From contig CAWCTB010000030.1 in the NCBI GenBank assembly GCA_963798275.1, forward strand, positions 186,001-250,000: 64,000 nucleotides of DNA, in the 5' to 3' direction. Below are positions 15,828-24,118 of the stretch, one piece after another. Within the stretch, counting starts at the first letter, position 1, and every line of letters begins with the position of its first letter. The stretch comes from CAWCTB01 sp963798275. Lineage in GTDB: Bacteria; Acidobacteriota; Terriglobia; Terriglobales; Acidobacteriaceae. The notes beneath the pieces are model-generated. The model was given only the letters and a program-made list of their open reading frames with translations, was not told where the DNA came from and searched no databases. Made by a program: the position numbers and the translations under genes.

Positions 15828-17642
15828 GTGATACTTCTGGAGCATGAATCGGCAAGAACCAGCGGACGCGAGCTTACCCTCTTCGCGCGCCGGGCACAGC
15901 AGGCTGTCGGACTGACGGGCGAAGTCAATATCCGCATCGCCGGCAACCAGGAGTTGCAAAAGCTCAACCGGCGCTTTCGCAAGAAAAATAAGCCGACGGA
16001 TGTGCTCTCGTTCCCGTCCACTCTGCCGGGTGTCGACGGGGACATCGCCATTTCGGCAGAGATGGCTGCCGATAACGCTGCCGTCCTGGGACACTCCCTC
16101 GCCAGTGAGTTGAAGATCCTCATCCTGCACGGATTGCTGCACCTTGCCGGGTACGATCACGTGATCGACGACGGCGAGATGTCCGCGCGCGAGTCGGAGC
16201 TGCGCCGGAGATTCAAATTGCCGGTTGGCCTGATCGAACGCGCTCAGGCTACGCCGTCCACGAGATCCGCTCCCGCGGGCCCGAAGTCCAAAGTGTCTGG
16301 TGCCCGCCGTTCTCCGCTTCGCGACCGCGGTCGCTTCGCCCGCCAAAGCGCCCAGGAGCCGCAAGCGATGACCCTTCTGCTGTTCATCGTGCTGCTGGTT
16401 TTGATCGCGCTACTGTCGCTGGTGTCCTATGTCGACAGGCTGCACACCGAGATGGGCAAGTTCCTGTCGCGCGAGTTCCAGGAGAACATTGAAGCCTACG
16501 AGCAACGGGTCGAGCCCCGCCTGAAAGTGAGCCGCGATCGCGCCGCTCTGGCCATGGCCGTGCTGACGCAGATTTGCATGGCCAGCATCGGCGTAGTGAT
16601 CGGCTACGTTCTGTTCATCGACCGGGGCTGGGTTGTGCTCGATCTCGTGCAGGCCGCCGTCAGCCTCATCCTCATCATCGTCATCTGCAATCGCCTGCTG
16701 CCCTACATCTTGTTCGTGCGCACTCGGGGTGAGTGGCTGGCTGGCTTTGTGCCGGTGCTGCGCCTGCTCATCTACCTGGCTGCTCCGGCGACACTCATGC
16801 TGGGCTTCGCCCTGTCGGTCGCGTCTTTGACCAAGGAGCATGCCGAACTGGAGCCCGAGAGTACTTCGGAAGCGGTGGACGCCCTGATGGAAGCGGGGCA
16901 GGAAGAGGGCATCCTGGAAGAGAGCGACCGCGACCTGATTCAGTCGGTGGTCGAATTCGGCGACAAGACGGTTCGCGAGGTCATGACAGCCCGGCCCGAC
17001 ATCGTCGCCGTGCCCATCACCACTACCCTGCAGGAATTTACCGAACTCATCAACAAGCACCCGTACTCGCGCATCCCGGTTTTCGAAGGCGACATCGACT
17101 GCATCCGGGGGATCGCCCACTCCAAGGACCTGCTGCAACTGACCGACGAAGAAGCCGCTACCCGGACGGTGCGCGACATCATGAAGACCGACGTCTACTT
17201 CGTGCCGGAAACCAAGTTCGGCAGCGAGTTGCTGCGGGAGATGCAGCGCGACAACATCCGCATCGCCATTGTGGTGGATGAATACGGCGGCGTTGCCGGG
17301 CTGGTCACCATCGAGGACCTTGTCGAAGAGATCGTCGGCGAGATTCGCGATGAGCACGAAAAATCCGAGATCGTCAAAGAGAGCGACACCTCATACATTC
17401 TCAACGGCAATACCGATCTCGACCTCATCGAAAAGCTCCTGGGCGTGCGGCCGGACGACAAAAAGGAAGCGACCACGGTGGCCGGACTGGTCAGCGAACT
17501 TGCCGGACACATTCCCAAGGCTGGCGAGGTATTTGAGGAAAACGGCTTGATGTTCGAGGTGCTTGATTCCACGGAACGCCGCGTGGATCGCGTACGTGTT
17601 AGTCTCCAAACCAGCCCTACGACGCCGCAGGTCCGGGCCTGA
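15828..17642 (+). CDS. ybeY: Endoribonuclease YbeY in one open frame with a CorC/HlyC-type CBS membrane protein
   Basis: One 604-residue frame starts at GTG 15828. Residues 1-~145 are YbeY, the single-strand endoribonuclease of 16S rRNA maturation, with the zinc site HGLLHLAGYDH near residue 101. An Arg/Ser/Pro-rich linker leads to residue 181, where MTLLLFIVLLVLIALL begins a CNNM/CorC protein: about four hydrophobic segments to residue ~335, a CBS pair (VMTARPDIVAVP, YSRIPVFEGD, VVDEYGGVAGLVTIEDL) and a transporter-associated domain at the C-terminus. The internal ATG at 16368 has an AGGAG box and overlaps a TGA of the +1 frame as ATGA. This junction suggests two genes whose frames were merged by an indel, though a true fusion is possible. 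Confidence 0.85.
   Translation: MILLEHESARTSGRELTLFARRAQQAVGLTGEVNIRIAGNQELQKLNRRFRKKNKPTDVLSFPSTLPGVDGDIAISAEMAADNAAVLGHSLASELKILILHGLLHLAGYDHVIDDGEMSARESELRRRFKLPVGLIERAQATPSTRSAPAGPKSKVSGARRSPLRDRGRFARQSAQEPQAMTLLLFIVLLVLIALLSLVSYVDRLHTEMGKFLSREFQENIEAYEQRVEPRLKVSRDRAALAMAVLTQICMASIGVVIGYVLFIDRGWVVLDLVQAAVSLILIIVICNRLLPYILFVRTRGEWLAGFVPVLRLLIYLAAPATLMLGFALSVASLTKEHAELEPESTSEAVDALMEAGQEEGILEESDRDLIQSVVEFGDKTVREVMTARPDIVAVPITTTLQEFTELINKHPYSRIPVFEGDIDCIRGIAHSKDLLQLTDEEAATRTVRDIMKTDVYFVPETKFGSELLREMQRDNIRIAIVVDEYGGVAGLVTIEDLVEEIVGEIRDEHEKSEIVKESDTSYILNGNTDLDLIEKLLGVRPDDKKEATTVAGLVSELAGHIPKAGEVFEENGLMFEVLDSTERRVDRVRVSLQTSPTTPQVRA
16353..16370 (+). promoter_or_regulatory. Internal ribosome-binding site and ATG of the corC part
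   Basis: AGGAG followed after ten bases by ATG 16368-16370 marks a likely independent start of the 424-residue CorC/HlyC protein (16368-17642). The ATG overlaps TGA 16369-16371 of the neighbouring frame, the usual sign of translational coupling. Confidence 0.6.
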
Positions 17643-17643
17643 C

Positions 17644-18601
17644 ATGGCATTCCGCTCCGGATTCATCTCCATCATTGGCCGTCCCAACGCAGGCAAATCC
17701 ACGCTGCTGAACGCGCTCGTCGGCGAGAAGCTCGCCATCGTCACCCGTAAGCCGCAGACCACGCGCAACCGCATCCAGGGCATCGTCAACGTCGAGAAGA
17801 AAGGGAAACGGCCCGCCGGGCAGCTTGTTCTGATCGACACGCCCGGCGTGCACAAGCCCATCAACTCCCTCAACCGTCGCATGATGAAAGAGGTCTACGA
17901 CGCGCTGGAGGGCTGCGACCTGCTGCTGGTGATCGTCGACGTAGCGGGCAAGTTCGATGCGGGCGATCAGTTCGTGCTCGACCTTGCAAAAAAAACGAAT
18001 GCGCCCATCATCCTGCTGCTGAACAAGATCGACGCCATCGCCAAAGAGCGCCTGCTGCCGCTGATCGCGCAGTACAAAGAACTGCACGATTTCGCCGACG
18101 TCATTCCCATCTCTGCGCTTGAAGAAGTCGGGACTGGATACGGTGCTCGACGCCGTCGTCAAGCTTCTGCCCGAGGGTCCGCATTATTTCCCCAAGGACC
18201 AGATCACCGATCAGCCGGAGCGCTTCCTCGTAGCGGAGCTGATCCGCGAACAGGTGCTGCAGTACACTTCGCAGGAAGTGCCTCACGCTACCGCAGTGCT
18301 GATCGATCAGTACGAGGAAGGCGCGAAGCTGACCCGCATCGCCGCAACGATCTATGTGGAGCGCGAGGGACAGAAGGGCATCTTGATTGGCAAGCAGGGT
18401 GCCACCCTGAAGAAGATAGGTACTGCCGCACGCCTGCAGATCGAGCGATTGCTCAACACCAAGGTCTTTCTGGAGCTGTTCGTGAAGGTGCGCTCCAACT
18501 GGCGCGACTCGCGCGCCTTCGTCGAGGAGATCGATTGGCGCCGCCAGCTCGAACACTTAGGCCACTCGCAATCGGCAGAGAGAGACCACGAACCGGAATG
18601 A
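17644..18601 (+). CDS. era: GTPase Era (frameshifted)
   Basis: ATG 17644 starts one base after the CorC stop. The joined ~318-residue protein has the Era G-domain: GRPNAGKST (G1), TTRNRIQG (G2 region), DTPGVHKP (G3), NKID (G4) and SAL (G5). It ends with a KH RNA-binding domain around ILIGKQGATLKKIG and an EIDWR tail. Era binds the 3' end of 16S rRNA and checks 30S assembly. Its place after ybeY fits that job. An extra T at 18119-18120 (GCGCTTGAAG for GCGCTGAAG) breaks the frame between the G and KH domains. Because both halves are well conserved, I regard this as sequence error rather than a dead gene. Confidence 0.93.
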
Positions 18602-18624
18602 CGCGCACTTCGTGTCAGGGAGTC

Positions 18625-18731
18625 TCTGATTAAGCCCATCTTTCGAAGGGGACGGCCTTCAGGCCGTCCGTAAAGGCTGCAAAATGAACGCGGCTTTAGC
18701 CGCGGAGGGACCGTCCATTGACTTAATCAGA
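18625..18731. repeat. 107-bp compound palindromic repeat, copy B
   Basis: Near-identical to copy A at 8714: outer TCTGATTAA/TTAATCAGA repeats, then the inner GGACGGCCTTCAGGCCGTCC and CGCGGCTTTAGCCGCG hairpins. Differences are concentrated in the 20 bases after the left arm. It lies between the convergent era and response-regulator genes. Confidence 0.8.
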
Positions 18732-18765
18732 CCTTCCTTAGTTGCTAACTGCCAATCGGTAGCCG

Positions 18766-20120
18766 CTATTCCTTCACCGCAATGCCCAGCGCCTTCATCT
18801 TGCGATACATGTGGCTGCGCTCCAGGCCCAACACCTCCGCGGTACGGCTGACGTTGCCGTGGTTTTCATCCAGTTTCTTCAGGATGTACTCACGCTCGTA
18901 GGCCGAACGCGCTTCGTGCAGGCTGGGGAATTCGCTCGCCGACCGGCGTCCGCCATCGCGGAACACCAGGGTCGGCAGGTGCTTGCGCTCCAGCTTTGCC
19001 ACTGCGGGGTTCATGATCACGATGCGCTCGATCACATTGCGCAGCTCGCGCACGTTTCCCGGCCACGAGTAGCGCGACAGCGCGTCGATGGCGTCTTCCG
19101 TCAGTTCCTTGGGACGCCGGTTGTAGGTCTGCGAGAACTCCTTCAGAAAATAGCGCGCCAGTTGCGGAATGTCTTCTTTGCGTTCGCGGAGCGGAGGGAC
19201 ATAGAACGGAATCACGTTCAGGCGATAGAACAGAGTCTTCGCGAAAGTTGCCCTTCGAAATTTCATCTTCCAGGTCCTTGTTGGTAGCAGCAATCACCCG
19301 CACATCCGCCGTCACCGGTTCCTCTTCGCCCAGGGGAACAAACCGGCCCTCATCCAGAGTACGCAGCACCTTTGACTGCGTCTTCAGGCTCATGTCGCCC
19401 ACTTCGTCGAGGAACAGCGTTCCGCCATCCGACTTTTGAAACTTGCCTTCCTTGTCCGACGAAGCGCCCGGGAAACGCTCCCTTGCGATGGCCGAACAGT
19501 TCGCTTTCGATCAGGTCCTCCGGAATAGCAGCGCAGTTCACTTCCACGAACATCGCGTCTTTGCGCAGGCTTTGCGCGTGAATAGCACGGGCCACCAGCT
19601 CTTTCCCCGTGCCGGACTCGCCGTAGATCAGCACGCGTCCGTTGGTCGGAGCCATCAGCGCGATCTGCTGGCGCAGCGCCTTCATAGGGATGCTGTCGCC
19701 GGCGATGACGCTCCGCGCCTGGAACTGCTTCTTGAATTCGAGGTTTTCGCTGCGCAGGCGCTTGGCTTCCAGCGCGTGTTTCAGTACCAGCAGAGTCCGG
19801 TCGACCGAAAACGGTTTCTCCAGGAAATCGAATGCCCCCAGCTTGGTGGCCCGCACTGCCGTTTCGATGTTGCCATGGCCCGAGATCATCACTACTTCGG
19901 GATGGTCGGGCATTTCGCCTATGCGTTGCAAGGCTTCCAGGCCGTCCATGCCCGGCAGCCAGACATCGAGCAATACGATATCCACCGGTTTGCGGCGCAG
20001 CGTCTCCAGACACTCCTCGCCGCTGTTGGCGAGCAGCGTCTTGTAACCCTCATCCTCCAGCACGCCTTGCAGCGCACTGCGGATCTCTGCTTCGTCATCC
20101 ACGATCAGAATGGTCTGCAT
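18766..20120 (-). CDS. NtrX-like sigma-54 response regulator (frameshifted twice)
   Basis: The joined ~450-residue protein has a receiver domain (residues 1-120, DDEAEIRSAL, phospho-acceptor in VLLDVWLPGMDGL, KPF). An AAA+ domain follows (YGESGTGKELVARAIH Walker A, GGTLFLDEVGDM Walker B, WPGNVREL). The Fis-type HTH is at the C-terminus (VSRTAEVLGLERSHMYRKMK). It would activate sigma-54 promoters after phosphorylation by the adjacent kinase. The loop normally GAFTGA reads GAFPGA here, but an indel at 19467-19472 overlaps exactly this spot. A second indel is at ~19233-19235 (NFRED-LFYRLN). Its start overlaps the kinase end by 26 bases. Confidence 0.88.
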
Positions 20121-22362
20121 TTTGATTGGCTGCCGCCGCCGCCAGTTCCTGCGCTACCGGCAACTCGACGATAAACCGCGCGCCCACCGGACGATTCTCC
20201 TCCACGCGAATCGATCCATGATGATCTTCGACGATCCGGCTCACAATTGCCAGCCCCAGGCCGGTGCCGCGCTTCTTGGTCGAGAAGTAGGGAAGGAAGA
20301 GCTTTTGCTTCAGCTCGGGAGTCACCCCGTGACCCGTGTCGGAAACCGTGATCTCGATAAACTCGCGGTCCGCGGCAATCGCCGTGGTGATTTGAATTTC
20401 TTTCACCAGCGAATCCTGCATGGCCTCGGCGGCGTTGTCCACCAGGTTGGCGATGGCACGCTTCATGGCATCGGCATCCGCCAACGCCCGCGGCAGGTCG
20501 TCCGCCAGCAGGCGATGCACCCGGATGCCATCCAGCCGTCCATCGAACATGCCCAGAGCGCTTTCGACAATGCTGTTGATGTCCGCCGGCTCGGGGTGCG
20601 AAGCCGGGAAGCGCGCCAACAGCGCAAACTCATCGACCAGCGTGCGCACCGTTTCCACCGATGATCCGATGGTCTGCGCGCAGTCGTGAATCACCTTCAG
20701 CGAAGCCGCATCCGGCGGCGTGCCCCGTTCCAGGTGACGGCGAATACGCTCGGCCGAAAGCGCGATCGGCGTCAGCGGGTTCTTGATCTCGTGCGCCACC
20801 CGTCTGGCGACCTCGCGCCATGCCGTCTGCTTTTGCGCGCGCAGCAGGTCCGAAAGATCTTCGAACACCGCCACGTAGCCCATGCGCGGCTTTCCCGGAT
20901 CGCTCATGCGCAGTGGCGGGTCGAGCGATGCCACGGTCACGGCAACGTTCAAGCTGACGCGCGGCGTGTCCGCTTCCATCTGGCTGGTGGTCGTTCCCAT
21001 GCGATCGGCACGGCGAATCATGTGCTCCAGGTCGCTGGCCACATCCTCCGGGAACAGATCGCGCAACGACTCCCCGGGCAGTTCCCGTTCATCCAGCCGC
21101 AATAGCCGGCGCATAGCGCTATTGGCGCGGGTGATGCGGCGCGCAGCATCCAACGAAAGCACTCCGGTGGGAATGCTCTCCAGAATGGTTTCGATGTGCC
21201 GGTTGCGTTGTTCGAGCTGCACGTTCACTTCGGCCAGGTCACGGCGCGAGGCTTCAATCTTGCCCCGGCTCGCTTCCAGATCGGCGGCCATCTGGTTGAA
21301 CGAACTCACCAGTTGCCCGATCTCGCTGCCCGCCTGTATATCCACGCGGGTATCGAGGCGGCCGCGTGAAATCTCGTGCGTGGCTTCCGCCAGCGCCACC
21401 AGCGGGCGCGTCACCATCTTCGACAGATAAAGCGCCAGCCACGTCGAGGCGAACAGCACGCCCACGGTGAGGAACAACAGGTATCCCAGGTACGCGCGAC
21501 GCACGCGCCGCCGTTGTTTGCGCAAATCGTCATATTGCTGCTGGCTCTTCTCCAGCTCGCGCAGCATCGCCACATAGTTTGGCGGCAGCGGCATGCCCAC
21601 CAGGATCTGCCCGGTCTGCCCGACTCGTGCCCGTCCCAGCACGTACGACCGGTCATCCAGATCGAAAGCCCGCGCCGGGCCCTTCCGGCTCAACTCCTGC
21701 TCCAGGCGGTCACGGATCAACGGCCATGCTTCCGGCGTATGGAAGCTCGCCTCGGCCCGGTCATCCTCTACCGCGAATGCAAATCCCCCCTGCAGGGTGA
21801 GCTCGCTATTGCGAAACTCGTCCATGATCAGGGTGAAGTTCCCGGTGCGGAACGACTTTTGCGCGTCCGGCGTGGCTGCGATCCGCTCCGCCTCGACACG
21901 CGCATTCGCCGCAGCATAATCGGTCAACAGCGTCGCGATCGTATTGGTTCGGTACTGCACCTCTTCCACCGGACGCGAGAACCATTTCTCGATCGAGCGG
22001 TTCATCAAACCATACGAGAACATGAAGAGGAAGATCACCGGCCCTAGCGATAGCAGCAGCGCCCCCAGCACCATGCGGCTGCGGAACTTCGATCCCAGCA
22101 CCCCGGTCCGGCGTTCGGCGTACAGGCGCAACAGCGTGCGTAACAGGACGAACGTCAGGGCGACGAAGAGCAGAAAAATCAGCGCCGACAGCGCGGCAAA
22201 GATCAGGGTCTCTTCGCTGGTATCGGGTTGCAGGAACGTCAGGTTGAAGGTGGCCTGCGCGAAGATGACCGCAAACAGCAGGAAGATGGCGATGGACAGG
22301 GCTACGATCGCAGGCGTGCGGTTCCGCTTCTTTTCTCGAATTGGGGGAGCGGATTGTGGCAT
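20095..22362 (-). CDS. NtrY-like membrane histidine kinase
   Basis: The 755-residue kinase has two N-terminal membrane helices (residues ~18-38 and ~52-75), a third at ~100-120, a periplasmic sensor region and a fourth helix near 300 (YLLFLTVGVLFASTWLALYL). A HAMP domain (~320-375), a PAS domain (~390-500), a DHp H-box VAHEIKNPLTPIALS and an ATPase domain with NLVDNAAEAM, DTGHGV and GTGLGLAIV follow. The order matches the NtrY class, which pairs with NtrX and often responds to nitrogen or redox state. The signal here cannot be read from the sequence. It is translationally coupled to the downstream regulator (26-base overlap). Confidence 0.92.
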   Translation of the reverse strand: MPQSAPPIREKKRNRTPAIVALSIAIFLLFAVIFAQATFNLTFLQPDTSEETLIFAALSALIFLLFVALTFVLLRTLLRLYAERRTGVLGSKFRSRMVLGALLLSLGPVIFLFMFSYGLMNRSIEKWFSRPVEEVQYRTNTIATLLTDYAAANARVEAERIAATPDAQKSFRTGNFTLIMDEFRNSELTLQGGFAFAVEDDRAEASFHTPEAWPLIRDRLEQELSRKGPARAFDLDDRSYVLGRARVGQTGQILVGMPLPPNYVAMLRELEKSQQQYDDLRKQRRRVRRAYLGYLLFLTVGVLFASTWLALYLSKMVTRPLVALAEATHEISRGRLDTRVDIQAGSEIGQLVSSFNQMAADLEASRGKIEASRRDLAEVNVQLEQRNRHIETILESIPTGVLSLDAARRITRANSAMRRLLRLDERELPGESLRDLFPEDVASDLEHMIRRADRMGTTTSQMEADTPRVSLNVAVTVASLDPPLRMSDPGKPRMGYVAVFEDLSDLLRAQKQTAWREVARRVAHEIKNPLTPIALSAERIRRHLERGTPPDAASLKVIHDCAQTIGSSVETVRTLVDEFALLARFPASHPEPADINSIVESALGMFDGRLDGIRVHRLLADDLPRALADADAMKRAIANLVDNAAEAMQDSLVKEIQITTAIAADREFIEITVSDTGHGVTPELKQKLFLPYFSTKKRGTGLGLAIVSRIVEDHHGSIRVEENRPVGARFIVELPVAQELAAAAANQNADHSDRG

Positions 22363-22509
22363 CCTCAGCCCAGTTCTCCTCGAGACAATTCCCCGCAGAC
22401 CAGCCCCAGGTCGCGATTAACAATGCGGATGATGCGATTCATTATATCCGCGTTTTGCCGTGCCCATGCTAAGGCGCCGGTCTGAGCCGAAGCGTTTCCG
22501 CGCGGTGAG

Positions 22510-23337
22510 TTAGCCGGGCGACTTCTGCAGGCGCGACCGCTGTGCCGGGGTCAGCAGGTCGCGCAACGGGCATATCTCGCACTTGGGCTCTCGCTTCTGG
22601 CAGTAGTGCTTCCCCACCTGTACGATCAGCCCGTGCATCTCGTTGTAAACCTGTGTCCGCGGACTTTGTTGCGCGGTGCTCATCGCCGAAGGCGGATGCG
22701 CCTCGGGTCTGCCTCCCGACGCTCGCTGAAATTCCGGCGGCAGCGGCTCTTCGTTCCGCAAGCTCTTCTCGACCAGCAGACGGATGTCGTCGTACTTCGC
22801 CTTCTCGCGCACGGCTCCGTGCCGTTCCAGAACGCGCCGCGTGTAAGCGTCGACCACGAAGATCTCGTGCAGTCCGGCGTACAGCAGAATCGAGTCGGCG
22901 GTCTCCGGGCCAATACCTTTTTGGGTCAGCAGTTCCGCCCTCAGTTCGTCCGTCGGTGCGGCAAACATCGCCTGCAGCGAGCCGCCATACTTTGCCTCCA
23001 CGAACGCCGCGAAGCTCTTCAGCCGTTGCGCTTTCTGCCGGAAGTACCCCGACGAGCGCACCAGCCGCTCCAGAGCCTGCAGTGGTGTGTCGCGAATTCC
23101 CTCCCAGCTCAGCACGCCCGCCTCGCGCAACTTCGCCATGGCTCGCTCCACGTTCGACCACGAGGTGTTTTGTGTCAGGATGGCGCCGACGATCACTTCG
23201 AAGGGAGTCTCCGCCGGCCACCAGTGCTGGCGTCCCCAGGCCCGCGAGAGCTTGCGGTAGACGGCGCGAACCGTTTCCTCAGCCTTGGGATTCCCACGGC
23301 GCGCCCACGTAGCCTTTCCAGATGACAACGGCTTCAC
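22510..23337 (-). CDS. Endonuclease III-like DNA glycosylase (MagIII/COG2231 type)
   Basis: I choose GTG 23337, which overlaps the TPR stop as GTGA; the frame is open further upstream to 23376. The product (~275 aa) is a helix-hairpin-helix glycosylase: AILTQNTSWSNVERAM, the HhH motif LLTQKGIGPETADSILLYA and the catalytic Asp in VVDAYTRRV. The HhH Lys used by bifunctional EndoIII is Glu here, as in MagIII-like 3-methyladenine glycosylases, so a monofunctional base-excision role is likely. The C-terminal cluster motif has only three Cys (CQKREPKCEICPL), so the fourth ligand of a 4Fe-4S cluster is not in place. A ~25-residue Pro/Gly/Ser insert (residues ~205-230) is unusual. Confidence 0.85.
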   Translation of the reverse strand: MKPLSSGKATWARRGNPKAEETVRAVYRKLSRAWGRQHWWPAETPFEVIVGAILTQNTSWSNVERAMAKLREAGVLSWEGIRDTPLQALERLVRSSGYFRQKAQRLKSFAAFVEAKYGGSLQAMFAAPTDELRAELLTQKGIGPETADSILLYAGLHEIFVVDAYTRRVLERHGAVREKAKYDDIRLLVEKSLRNEEPLPPEFQRASGGRPEAHPPSAMSTAQQSPRTQVYNEMHGLIVQVGKHYCQKREPKCEICPLRDLLTPAQRSRLQKSPG

Positions 23338-23696
23338 AGTGACGACTGCTTGCCCTGCTTGAGCTGCTGCTTCCACCCCAGGATGCGCGCCTGGTTCGCC
23401 TCGGCTTCCGCCTCTGGCACCATGCCCTTGCGCTGATACAGGATCGACAAGCTGGTATGCGCCAGTACGTCGTCGGGATCGAGCTCGGTAATGCGCGACG
23501 CGACCGCGATGGCCTTGTCGTATTGTTCGCTGTCCTGATAGACGCGCGCCAACCCGTGCATCGCATCCAGAAATGACGGATCGGCCGCAACCGCCGCCTC
23601 ATATTCGGCTATAGCTTCGTCGTGCCGCCCTTCGGCGTAGTGATCGAGTGCGGAAAAGTAATGCTCCTCGGCGGCCTGCCGTTGCTCGTTTGCCAT
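23334..23696 (-). CDS. TPR repeat protein (120 aa)
   Basis: ATG 23696 (MANEQRQAAEEHYFSALDHY) is preferred. The open frame upstream to 23849 has noncoding-like composition. Three tetratricopeptide repeats fill the protein (YAEGRHDEAIAEYEAAVAAD, then YQDSEQYDKAIAVASRITEL, then YQRKGMVPEAEAEANQARIL). It has no signal peptide, so it is probably a cytoplasmic protein-interaction scaffold. It overlaps the glycosylase gene by four bases, so the two are translationally coupled. A functional link is only suggested by this arrangement. Confidence 0.82.
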   Translation of the reverse strand: MANEQRQAAEEHYFSALDHYAEGRHDEAIAEYEAAVAADPSFLDAMHGLARVYQDSEQYDKAIAVASRITELDPDDVLAHTSLSILYQRKGMVPEAEAEANQARILGWKQQLKQGKQSSL

Positions 23697-23804
23697 ATCC
23701 GTTCGCGAGTTTAGCACGCGAAGCGCGGCCTCCCCTGTGGGCCTTTCGGGCGACGTGCTTCTCCTCCCTGCTGGGCGACCCCTACTCGTTATACTGAAGC
23801 ATTC

Positions 23805-24038
23805 ATGCGCAATATCCTTCGATTCCTGTGGAACGCCACGCGTGGCCACCGCCTCGCTCCCTGGCGCAGCCCCTATCTGCGCTGGCGAATCGAAACCTAC
23901 ACTGGCATCAAAATGCAGAGCATTGGCTTCCTGGAGTTCTGCGGATTCCTGTGGCGCGAGCGCTCCGAACTGCTGCGCTTCCTGAAGTGGACCGGCGAAA
24001 TGGAGCGCTATGCCCGCACCAAACCCAAGAATCCGTAA
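23805..24038 (+). CDS. Conserved small basic protein (77 aa)
   Basis: The 77-residue product is rich in Arg, Trp and Phe (LRWRIETYTGIKMQSIGFLE and FGFLWRERSELLRFLKWTGEM would be its conserved core). It lacks a signal peptide, membrane helix or metal motif. The amphipathic, aromatic pattern suggests a compact helical protein, perhaps membrane-peripheral. It is divergent from the TPR gene, with a 108-base shared upstream region. I have seen similar short genes in acidobacterial genomes but cannot name a family or role. Confidence 0.6.
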   Translation: MRNILRFLWNATRGHRLAPWRSPYLRWRIETYTGIKMQSIGFLEFCGFLWRERSELLRFLKWTGEMERYARTKPKNP

Positions 24039-24118
24039 CCGCTCGCCGCGGAATCAGTTTTTCAGGGGCACGGGTTCACAGCAGACTCGGAGAGGAACAC
24101 GGCAATTGCGGAGTTGCG

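Noticed and set aside
20110..22420. Several plus-strand frames of 150-220 codons opposite the NtrY/NtrX pair
   Set aside because: They are antisense to a well-supported kinase and regulator, with Arg/His/Gln-rich composition and no family match.
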